From Zestomonas carbonaria (GTDB lineage: Bacteria; Pseudomonadota; Gammaproteobacteria; Pseudomonadales; Pseudomonadaceae), in the NCBI RefSeq assembly GCF_904061905.1, contig NZ_CAJFCI010000030.1, positions 62,001 through 126,000 of the forward strand: a stretch of DNA of 64,000 nucleotides, written 5' to 3'. Positions 17,357 to 24,291 of the stretch are shown here, in pieces; position 1 is the stretch's first letter; the number at the start of each line of letters is the position of its first letter. The notes beneath the pieces were generated by a model. That model did no database searches. It saw only the letters and a list, made by a program, of their open reading frames with translations, and was not told the origin of the DNA. The position numbers and the translations under genes were made by a program.

Positions 17357-17736
17357 TGGCAAACCTACCACTATGGGCGGCCGTTCCGATCATCATCATT
17401 CTGGTGCTCAGTGGCCTGTTGTGCCTGATTGGCGGCGTGGGCATGCTGCGGCTGAGCAATTTCTATCAGCGTATCCATGGCCCGGCGATGATCAGCACCT
17501 TCGGGGCCTTTGGCTGCCTGGGCTGCTCCATGCTGTTCTTTACCCTGACCCAGCAACGATTGGTCGTTCACGAGTTGTTGATCGTGGGCATTCTGTTGCT
17601 GACGGCACCCGTGACCGCGATGATGCTGATGCGCGCAGTGGTTGCCCGTGACCGACGAGCCGGTCGCCCGCACACGCCGCCGCCACCGGAAAACCTGAAA
17701 GACGCGGTGCCGTCCGCCGAGCATCCCGACGAATGA
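17353..17736 (+). CDS. mrpG: Mrp antiporter subunit G
   Basis: A 127-residue protein, the last of the operon. It has three hydrophobic segments with GGVGMLRLSNFYQRIHGPAMISTFGAFGCL, the PhaG/MnhG signature, and a proline- and charge-rich cytoplasmic tail. Two adjacent ATGs (17353, 17356) are possible starts; 17353 overlaps the mrpF stop as ATGA. No convincing rho-independent terminator follows. A hairpin at 17806-17835 has its T-run on the wrong side. Confidence 0.9.
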   Translation: MMANLPLWAAVPIIIILVLSGLLCLIGGVGMLRLSNFYQRIHGPAMISTFGAFGCLGCSMLFFTLTQQRLVVHELLIVGILLLTAPVTAMMLMRAVVARDRRAGRPHTPPPPENLKDAVPSAEHPDE

Positions 17737-17873
17737 TCGCCGCCGTCACAACGCCCACCTGCCCTCTGGCTTTTTGAAGCGTCCAGCCGCTTGAAGGAAT
17801 TTTTTCCCGGTGCAGCCAGCGGCTCAAGCACCGGGAAGGGCGCCACCCGCCAGACCAGGGCGACGTGGGCGCT

Positions 17874-18281
17874 TCAGCTTTCCAGCCAGACGTCCCGCGC
17901 CCAGTGCCAGACGGAGTCCCAGGTCTCGTCGGTCAGCTCGTCGTCGTCGCCCGACCACAGGGTCACCTCTCCCTCGATATCGACCACGTAGTAGTTGCGG
18001 CCGGCCTGGCAGATCGGCAGCAGGTCGCGCGGCACACCGTCGTCCCAGGCCTGGGCGGCGACTTCCGGCAGATAGGTATGCGACTGCGGGTCGGTGACGG
18101 TGACCGGCTCCAGGCGGCCGTAGACCACGTCGCTGACCTTGAGCAGGAACTCGCGCAGGTCGTGGGGCAGGTTGATCAGCAACTGCTCCTCGATTTCCAC
18201 CAGCAGATCCTCGTCGGGCAGCTCCAGCGGTACTGGAACCGGCTCGTTGAGTTCGCGCAGTTGGTCGATGACATCTTCCAT
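17874..18281 (-). CDS. SMI1/KNR4-like domain protein
   Basis: A 135-residue acidic protein with the SMI1/KNR4 (SUKH) pattern: IEEQLLINLPHDLREFLLKVSDV, then LPICQAGRNYYVVDIEGEVTLWSGDDDE and a tryptophan-rich end (DSVWHWARDVWLES). SUKH proteins are often immunity proteins, but lone chromosomal copies such as this one have no demonstrated toxin partner, and none is visible here. The ATG at 18281 is chosen over a TTG at 18287. It matches, from memory, the PA5526 type found next to a GntR gene in P. aeruginosa. Here the Mrp operon separates the two. Confidence 0.82.
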   Translation of the reverse strand: MEDVIDQLRELNEPVPVPLELPDEDLLVEIEEQLLINLPHDLREFLLKVSDVVYGRLEPVTVTDPQSHTYLPEVAAQAWDDGVPRDLLPICQAGRNYYVVDIEGEVTLWSGDDDELTDETWDSVWHWARDVWLES

Positions 18282-18432
18282 GGACAAGGGCCCTCATGCA
18301 GTGGGATGCGCTTTATACAGTAGCGCGCGGCGCGGGGAAAACCGTACAGCCGGTCGTCCCGCTGCCGGGTGACGGGCTGGCTAGACTGACCATGGAAGTG
18401 GCGAGGCCCGGTTCGGGGCCTGGAGGTGCGAA

Positions 18433-18897
18433 ATGAGCATGGCGGGAACGCTGCAGAGCAGCCTGGCGGGCGCGCGTTGCGAATACGAACTGGTGGCGCA
18501 TCCGCACTCGGCGACCAGCCTGGAATCGGCGCGGGTCGCCTATGTGCCGGCCGAGCGGGTGGCCAAGTCGGTGATCCTCGACGACCGCCAGGGCCACTAC
18601 CTGATGGCGGTGCTGCCGGCCAGCCGTCACCTGGACCTGAGCATGGTGCGCAGCGACGGGCGGGACTGGCAACTGACCAACGAATCGACCATCGCCGGCC
18701 TGTTCCGGGATTGCGAGCTTGGCGCGGTGCCGGCGCTGGGCGAGCCGTATGGCATGAAGATGCTGGTCGACCCGCAACTGACCCGCCAGCAGGACATCTA
18801 CCTGGAGGCCGGCGACCACCAGAACCTGGTGCACCTGAGCATGGACGAATACCTCAGGCTGGCGCCGCATGCCGAGGTCTGCGAGCTGTGCCACTGA
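18433..18897 (+). CDS. YbaK-type aminoacyl-tRNA deacylase domain protein
   Basis: A 154-residue YbaK/ProX-fold protein (YELVAHPHSATSLESARVAYVPAERVAKSVILDD, with the conserved Lys in VAKSV). Such proteins hydrolyse mischarged aminoacyl-tRNAs in trans; the tRNA specificity is not predictable. The C-terminus EVCELCH carries a CxxC pair that is not part of the fold. GGAGG lies seven bases upstream of the ATG. It diverges from the SMI1-like gene and is convergent with the Tim44-like gene, with a bidirectional terminator between. Confidence 0.85.
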   Translation: MSMAGTLQSSLAGARCEYELVAHPHSATSLESARVAYVPAERVAKSVILDDRQGHYLMAVLPASRHLDLSMVRSDGRDWQLTNESTIAGLFRDCELGAVPALGEPYGMKMLVDPQLTRQQDIYLEAGDHQNLVHLSMDEYLRLAPHAEVCELCH

Positions 18898-18999
18898 AAG
18901 GGAAGGCCGGGGCCACGCGACTGCCGGCAGCGCGGCCGCCGCGTTTCTGGTTCCGCCGCTCCATCGCCCGGCGGCGGCTCCGCACGGGGCGCTGAAACG

Positions 19000-19028
19000 A
19001 AAGAACCCGGGCAAGCCCGGGTTCTTTT
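19000..19028. terminator. Bidirectional rho-independent terminator
   Basis: The arms AAAGAACCCGGGC and GCCCGGGTTCTTT are perfectly complementary around an AA loop, with T-rich ends on both strands. It lies between the convergent YbaK-like gene (ending 18897) and Tim44-like gene (ending 19042) and should stop both. Confidence 0.9.
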
Positions 19029-19041
19029 CATGCGGAGGGGA

Positions 19042-19884
19042 TCAGCCGTTCTGGCGGATACCGGCCACCAGCCAGGGCTGGTTGTCGCCGTGCGGGCGCT
19101 CCATGCGCCAGCTTTCGCTGAAGGCTTCGCCCTGGTCGAAACGCGAGGTCTTGGCCAGGCCGTTGAAGGTCAGGGTGGCGACGGTCTTGTCGGCCAGTTC
19201 GTCGATGCCGTCCAGTTGCACCTGCAGGTCATCGATGTAGGTGGACTGGAAGCCGTCGCCCAGGCTGGCGCGCTCTTCCTTGAGGAAGTTGAGCATCGAC
19301 GGGGTGACGAATTCGGCGATCTTGTCCATCTCCGCCGCGTCCCAGTGCTGTTGCAGGGCCATGAAGTGGGTGCGGCCGGCTTCCAGGAAGCGCTGCTCGT
19401 CGAACCAGGCCGGGGCATTGAGGGTGGCCGGAGCTGCGGCTGGAGCGGCGCTGCCGAAGATCGGCGCCTGCTGCTGCGGCATTTCACGCTGGAACGGCGC
19501 GCCGGCCATGGCCGGGCGGCCTTGCTGCTGGGCAGCACGGCGTGCGGCGATGAAGCGGAAGATGACGAAGGCGATCAGCGCGAGGATCAGGAAGTCGAAG
19601 AACTGGAAGCCTTCGAAGCCGTCGCCCATGAACATCGCGGCGAGCAGGCCGCCGGCGGCGATGCCGGCCAGCGGGCCGAGCCACTTGGAGGCACCGCTGG
19701 CGGCAGCCGGTGCGCGGCCCGGCGCGGTGGGCGCGGCGGCCGGAGTGGTGGGCTGGGCCTGGCGGGTCTGGTGGGTCGGTGCGGAGCCGAACGACTTGCC
19801 GCCGCCCAGGCGCTTGGCGTGAACGTCCAGGCTGAGCGTCAGGCCGATGCACAGGGCCATGGCGAGGCTGAGAAAGCGTTGCAT
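19042..19884 (-). CDS. Tim44-domain membrane protein
   Basis: A 280-residue protein. It has an N-terminal signal/hydrophobic segment (residues ~1-23), a low-complexity Thr/Ala/Pro linker, two central membrane helices (~68-110, LGPLAGIAAGGLLAAMFMG and FFDFLILALIAFVIFRFIAARR), and a C-terminal Tim44-like domain (~160-278, FLEAGRTHFMALQQHWDAAEMDKIAEF...SESWRMERPHG..PWLVAGI). Bacterial members are widespread and of unknown function. It should be an inner-membrane protein. It is a single gene ending in a shared bidirectional terminator. Confidence 0.87.
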   Translation of the reverse strand: MQRFLSLAMALCIGLTLSLDVHAKRLGGGKSFGSAPTHQTRQAQPTTPAAAPTAPGRAPAAASGASKWLGPLAGIAAGGLLAAMFMGDGFEGFQFFDFLILALIAFVIFRFIAARRAAQQQGRPAMAGAPFQREMPQQQAPIFGSAAPAAAPATLNAPAWFDEQRFLEAGRTHFMALQQHWDAAEMDKIAEFVTPSMLNFLKEERASLGDGFQSTYIDDLQVQLDGIDELADKTVATLTFNGLAKTSRFDQGEAFSESWRMERPHGDNQPWLVAGIRQNG

Positions 19885-20028
19885 AGAGGGGGATCCCGTT
19901 GTTATGGATTACACGCGCGCCATGCTGCCGACTCTTGGCGGCGTTGACCAGTCGCAGAATGTATCGGGATTTATGTCAGCATGATTCCGTGCCGCATCCG
20001 GGTTCGAACATCGTCGAGGAAACCGTTC

Positions 20029-20658
20029 ATGTACATCCCCAGAGCCTTTGCCGAAACCGATCTCGCCCGGTTGCACGAGCAGATCGAGCGGACGCCCCTG
20101 GCCATCCTGGTCAGCCAGGGCGCCGACGGCCTGCAGGCCAGCCATCTGCCGCTGCTGCTGGAGCGCGGGGAGGGCGAGCGGGGCACCCTGTACGGGCATT
20201 TCGCCCGTGGCAACCCGCAATGGCGCGCCCTGGCCGATGGCGGCGAGGTGCTGCTGGTGTTCCCGGGGGACGAAGGCTACGTCAGCCCCGGCTTCTATCC
20301 GGGCAAGGGCGAGCACGGCCGGGTGGTGCCGACCTGGAACTATGTCGCCGTGCATGCCTACGGGCGGGTGGAAGTGTTCGACGACCGCGAGCGCCTGCTG
20401 GCGCTGGTCAGCCGCCTCAGCCAGCACCACGAGCAGGACCGCGCCCTGCCCTGGGCGGTCAGCGATGCGCCGGCCGACTATATCGCCGGCATGCTGCGCG
20501 CCATCGTCGGTTTCGCCATTCCGATCGAACGGCTGGAAGGCAAGTGGAAGCTCAGCCAGAACAAGGACGAGCGGGACCGTGCCGGAGTCCGCCAGGGCCT
20601 GGCCGAATCGCCTCGGGACAGCGAACGCCGCCTGGCGCGGCAGATGGCCGAGGACTGA
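20029..20658 (+). CDS. PaiB-type FMN-binding negative transcriptional regulator
   Basis: A 209-residue protein starting MYIPRAF, the hallmark N-terminus of the PaiB/FMN-bind_2 family. Blocks include TPLAILVSQGADGLQASHLPLLL, GHFARGNPQW, VPTWNYVAVHAYG and IVGFAIPIERLEGKWKLSQNK. B. subtilis PaiB represses sporulation and protease genes, but in pseudomonads the role is unproven. A split-barrel flavin-binding fold is expected, in the cytoplasm. The ATG at 20029 has GAGGAA upstream; an earlier in-frame ATG at 19981 lacks one. It is convergent with the EamA gene (stop codons adjacent at 20658/20659). Confidence 0.88.
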   Translation: MYIPRAFAETDLARLHEQIERTPLAILVSQGADGLQASHLPLLLERGEGERGTLYGHFARGNPQWRALADGGEVLLVFPGDEGYVSPGFYPGKGEHGRVVPTWNYVAVHAYGRVEVFDDRERLLALVSRLSQHHEQDRALPWAVSDAPADYIAGMLRAIVGFAIPIERLEGKWKLSQNKDERDRAGVRQGLAESPRDSERRLARQMAED

Positions 20659-21114
20659 TCAGGGCTTGATCACCAGCAGTATCAGCCCGGCGCTGACCAG
20701 GCCGATGCCGCACCACTGGCGCAGGTCGAGCCGTTCACCGAGCAGGGTGACGCCGAAGATGGCGACCAGCACCAGGCTGAACTTGTCCACAGGCGCCACC
20801 AGCGAGGCCGGGCCGAGTTTCAGCGCGCGGAAGTAGCACAGCCAGGAGGCGCCGGTGGCCAGCCCGGAGAGCAGCAGGAACAGGTAGCTTTTCGTCGAGA
20901 TGCTGGCCAGCGGCTGGTACTGGCCGGTGAGGCGCAGCAGCAGAGCCAGGCTGACCAGCACCACCGCCGTGCGCAGCAGGGTGGCGAAATCGGGATCGAC
21001 CTGCTCGACGCCGATCTTGGCGAAGATCGCCGTCAGCGCGGCGAAGACGGCCGAGAGCAGCGCCCAGAAGGTCCAGGAAGACAGCAGCGTATGGCCCATC
21101 GGTCGATCCTTCAT
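20659..21114 (-). CDS. EamA-like transporter, single-domain (DMT superfamily)
   Basis: A 151-residue membrane protein with about five hydrophobic helices. It corresponds to one EamA domain (FWALLSAVFAALTAIFAKIGVEQVDPDFATLLRT, then VDKFSLVLVAIFGVTLLGERL). It probably works as a homodimer exporting small metabolites; the substrate is unknown. Two starts are possible: 21114 (GGGAAG upstream) and 21099 (AAGGA upstream). It lies 13 bases after the TetR-family gene in the same direction, so the two are probably one operon and TetR may control the transporter. Confidence 0.85.
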   Translation of the reverse strand: MKDRPMGHTLLSSWTFWALLSAVFAALTAIFAKIGVEQVDPDFATLLRTAVVLVSLALLLRLTGQYQPLASISTKSYLFLLLSGLATGASWLCYFRALKLGPASLVAPVDKFSLVLVAIFGVTLLGERLDLRQWCGIGLVSAGLILLVIKP

Positions 21115-21127
21115 CCCTGCTTCCCAC

Positions 21128-21703
21128 TTAGCGGGACAGTAGACGCCGCAGCGCCCCGCAGTCCAGTTGCCGACGCAACAGGACGCGCGTTTCGATCTCG
21201 TCTTCCTCTGGGTGGCGCAGCCAGTGCACGAAGGTGCGCAGGTAGATGGTGGTCAGCAGGCTTTCCTCGACGATGCGCGCCAGGTGGTGGGTGTCGCGCC
21301 TGGCGGCTTCGCGCCACCACTGCACCGTGCGGCTGATGCGCAGCAGGCCGAGCACTTGCAGGTGCACGTGGCCGGGTTCCAGCTTGTAGAGCAGCATCTG
21401 GCCGCTCACCGAACGGTGCGGGGCGAGGGCGCCGAGCCAGGCGAACAGCAGTTCTTCCAGGCGCTGGGCGGCGTTCAGTTCGATCAGCGCCTCGTCCCCG
21501 GCGCGGCGCAGCAGGGCCTGGTCGGCGCGGTCGTACCAGGCTTCCACCAGGTCGTCCTTGGAACTGTAGTGACGGGCGATGGCATCGAGGCCGACGCCGA
21601 GCTCGGTGGCCACGGCGAACAGTTGCAGGCGTTCCCAGCCGCACTGGTCGGCGAGGGAGAGGGCGGCGTCGAGGATCTGGGCGGCGCTGGGCGAACGGGG
21701 CAT
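21128..21703 (-). CDS. TetR-family transcriptional regulator
   Basis: A 191-residue regulator. The N-terminal TetR HTH (residues ~6-50: AAQILDAALSLADQCGWERLQLFAVATELGVGLDAIARHYSSKDDLVEAWYDRAD) is followed by a helical ligand-binding/dimerisation domain. The ATG at 21703 follows a strong GGAGGT; a GTG at 21712 is less likely. Its neighbour in the same operon is the EamA transporter, the probable target. The remaining 218-base gap to uvrD is filled with short inverted repeats. Confidence 0.85.
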   Translation of the reverse strand: MPRSPSAAQILDAALSLADQCGWERLQLFAVATELGVGLDAIARHYSSKDDLVEAWYDRADQALLRRAGDEALIELNAAQRLEELLFAWLGALAPHRSVSGQMLLYKLEPGHVHLQVLGLLRISRTVQWWREAARRDTHHLARIVEESLLTTIYLRTFVHWLRHPEEDEIETRVLLRRQLDCGALRRLLSR

Positions 21704-21848
21704 GGCGATCACCTCCGTTCGTCAGTATGGCGGCGACGGGCGCACCGGACCGACCGGTCGTCGGAGGCTTTATGCGGGCTGCATTGAAGTAAGGCGTTCC
21801 GCTTCAGCTCACCAACCAGCAACGACACGGCTGGGCTCGGCTTCGCTC

Positions 21849-21914
21849 GGTGGGCTGAAGCCCACCCTACGGAATCACCGCCGTAGGGTGGAAAATCGCG
21901 AAGCGTTTTCCACC
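21849..21914. repeat. Two adjacent palindromic repeats downstream of uvrD
   Basis: GGTGGGCT-GA-AGCCCACC (21849-21866) is followed by GGTGGAAAA...TTTTCCACC (21887-21914). The second is a relative of the element at 4691-4718. They sit between the uvrD 3' end and the TetR gene start region and have no T-run. Confidence 0.65.
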
Positions 21915-21930
21915 GGGTGGCCGTCCATCC

Positions 21931-24111
21931 CTACAGTGGTTCGAGCTTGGCGTAGGCCAGCATCAACCACTTGGCGCCTTCGTTCTCGAACTTCACCTGC
22001 ACCCGCGCGTGGGCGCCGGAGCCTTCGAAGTTGAGGATCACCCCTTCGCCGAACAGCGCGTGGCGCACTGCCTGGCCGAGGTTGAAGCCGGTGTCCGGCA
22101 CGGCGGCGTTGGCGAACAGGTTGGCGTTGCGGGCGGTGTTGCCGAGCGGCCGGCTGACACTGTTCGACAGGCGCACTTCCTGGACCAGGCTCGACGGGAT
22201 CTCGCGGACGAAGCGCGACACCTTGTTGTAGGTCTCGCTGCCGTACAGCCGGCGGGTCTCGGCGTAGCTGATCACCAGGTGCTGCATGGCGCGGGTCACG
22301 CCCACGTAGGCCAGGCGGCGTTCCTCTTCCAGGCGGCCGGGCTCCTCCAGGCTCATCTTGTGGGGGAACAGGCCCTCCTCCATGCCGACCAGGAACACCA
22401 TGGGGAACTCCAGGCCCTTGGCGCTGTGCAGGGTCATCATCTGCACGCAGTCCTCTTCCGGCCCGGCCTGGGTGTCGCCGGCTTCCAGCGAGGCGTGGCC
22501 GAGGAAGGCCTGCAACGGGGTCAGGCCCTCTTCGTTCTCCTCGTTCTCGAAGGCGCGCGCGGCGCTGACCAGTTCCTCGAGGTTTTCCACCCGCGCCTGG
22601 CCCTTCTCGCCCTTTTCCTCGCGGTGATAGGTGAGCAGGCCGCTCCGTTCGATCACCGTCTGGGTCATCAGGTGCAGCGGCATCGTCTCGACCCGCAGCG
22701 CCAGTTCGTCGACCAGCTCGACGAAGGCGTTCAGCGCGCTGGCGGCGCGGCCGCTGACCAGCTTGGCGCCCACCGCCTGGTGCAGCGCGGCCCACAGCGA
22801 CAGGCCCTGCTGGCGAGCCAGCTCGCGCAGGGTCTCGACGGTCTTCTCGCCGATGCCGCGCGGCGGCACGTTGATGATGCGTTCCAGCGCGGCGTCGTTG
22901 TCGCGGCCGTCGAGCAGGCGCAGGTAGGCCACCGCGTTCTTGATCTCGGCGCGCTCGAAGAAGCGCTGGCCGCCGTAGATGCGGTAGGGAATCTGTTCGC
23001 GCAGCAGGGCTTCTTCCAGCACCCGCGACTGGGCGTTGGAGCGGTAGAGGATGGCGATTTCACGGCGCGCCAGGCCCTTCTTCAGCGCGCTCTCGATGCT
23101 TTCCACCACGTAGCGCGCTTCGTCGTGCTCGTTGAAGGCGGCATACAGGGCGATCGGCTCGCCGTCGCCGTCCTCGGTCCACAGTTCCTTGCCGAGGCGC
23201 CCCTGGTTGTTGGCGATCAGCGCGTTGGCGGCCTTGAGGATGCCGGCGGTGGAGCGGTAGTTCTGCTCCAGGCGGATCAGCTCGCAATCCGGGAAGTCGC
23301 TGGAGAACTGCTGGATGTTCTCGATCTTGGCGCCGCGCCAGCCATAGATCGACTGGTCGTCGTCGCCGACCACCATCAGGCTGTCGCCGCCCTGGGCCAG
23401 CAGGCGCAGCCAGGCGTATTGCACGGCGTTGGTGTCCTGGAACTCGTCGACCAGGATGTGCCGGAAGCGCCGCCGATAGTGTTCGAGCAGGCCGGGATGG
23501 TCGCGCCACAGGTCCAGGGCGCGCAGCAGCAGCTCGGAGAAGTCGATCACCCCGGTGCGCGCGCAGGCGGCCTCGTAGGCTTCGTAGATGCTGCGCATGG
23601 TGGCCAGGAACAGGTCGCCGCTGGCCTGGATGTTCTGCGGGCGGATGCCTTCGTCCTTCTGGCCGTTGATGAACCACTGCGCCTGGCGCGCCGGCCAGCG
23701 CTGCTCGTCGAGGCCGAGGTCGCGGATCACCCGCTTGACCAGGCGCTGCTGGTCGTCGGAATCGAGGATCTGGAAGTTCTGGCTCAGCCCCGCTTCCTGC
23801 CAGTGGGCGCGCAGCAGGCGGTGGGCCAGGCCGTGGAAGGTGCCGACCCACATGCCCTGCGGGTTGTCACCGAGCAACTGCTCGATGCGGTGGCGCATCT
23901 CGCTGGCGGCCTTGTTGGTGAAGGTCACCGACAGGATGCTGTGCGGCGAGGCCTTTTCGATCTGGATCAGGAAGGCGATGCGGTGCACCAGCACGCGGGT
24001 CTTGCCCGAGCCGGCGCCGGCCAGTACCAGTTGGCGGCCCAGCGGCGCGGCGACCGCGCGGCATTGCGCATCGTTGAGGGAAGCGAGGAGAAGTTCGGGA
24101 TCGTTGAGCAT
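21931..24111 (-). CDS. uvrD: DNA helicase II UvrD
   Basis: A 726-residue superfamily-1A 3'-5' DNA helicase for nucleotide-excision and mismatch repair. All SF1 motifs are visible: Walker A AGAGSGKT (residues 31-38), TFTNKAASEM (Ia), LVDEFQDTN (II), VGDDDQSIYGWRGA (III), LEQNYRST (IV), MTLHSAKGLEFPMVF (V) and YVGVTRA (VI). The C-terminal Tudor-like end (GEGVILNFEGSGAHARVQVKFENEGAKWLM) is intact. Length equals that of P. aeruginosa UvrD. No LexA box could be recognised upstream. Confidence 0.96.
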   Translation of the reverse strand: MLNDPELLLASLNDAQCRAVAAPLGRQLVLAGAGSGKTRVLVHRIAFLIQIEKASPHSILSVTFTNKAASEMRHRIEQLLGDNPQGMWVGTFHGLAHRLLRAHWQEAGLSQNFQILDSDDQQRLVKRVIRDLGLDEQRWPARQAQWFINGQKDEGIRPQNIQASGDLFLATMRSIYEAYEAACARTGVIDFSELLLRALDLWRDHPGLLEHYRRRFRHILVDEFQDTNAVQYAWLRLLAQGGDSLMVVGDDDQSIYGWRGAKIENIQQFSSDFPDCELIRLEQNYRSTAGILKAANALIANNQGRLGKELWTEDGDGEPIALYAAFNEHDEARYVVESIESALKKGLARREIAILYRSNAQSRVLEEALLREQIPYRIYGGQRFFERAEIKNAVAYLRLLDGRDNDAALERIINVPPRGIGEKTVETLRELARQQGLSLWAALHQAVGAKLVSGRAASALNAFVELVDELALRVETMPLHLMTQTVIERSGLLTYHREEKGEKGQARVENLEELVSAARAFENEENEEGLTPLQAFLGHASLEAGDTQAGPEEDCVQMMTLHSAKGLEFPMVFLVGMEEGLFPHKMSLEEPGRLEEERRLAYVGVTRAMQHLVISYAETRRLYGSETYNKVSRFVREIPSSLVQEVRLSNSVSRPLGNTARNANLFANAAVPDTGFNLGQAVRHALFGEGVILNFEGSGAHARVQVKFENEGAKWLMLAYAKLEPL

Positions 24112-24291
24112 CGCGGCATTCTAGGGGGTGGGGAAGGGCGGGGCAAACGCTGCCGGCCGTCGGTTGCGGACGCGGTGCTCTACGAAAGATAGGTGTGATG
24201 GCAATTCGTACATCTGAGTATTGGGTCGCGGGGCAAGGCCGGTATATGCTTCGGGCCCTTCCCTAGGCCGACTATTACAAGAACAGTGCCT

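Noticed and set aside
17806..17835. Hairpin CCCGGTGC...GCACCGGG after mrpG as a terminator
   Set aside because: The T-run lies before, not after, the stem on the plus strand, and no T-run follows on the minus strand.
22009..24192. A 727-codon frame antisense to uvrD
   Set aside because: The composition is typical of antisense of high-GC coding DNA, and uvrD has all helicase motifs on the other strand.
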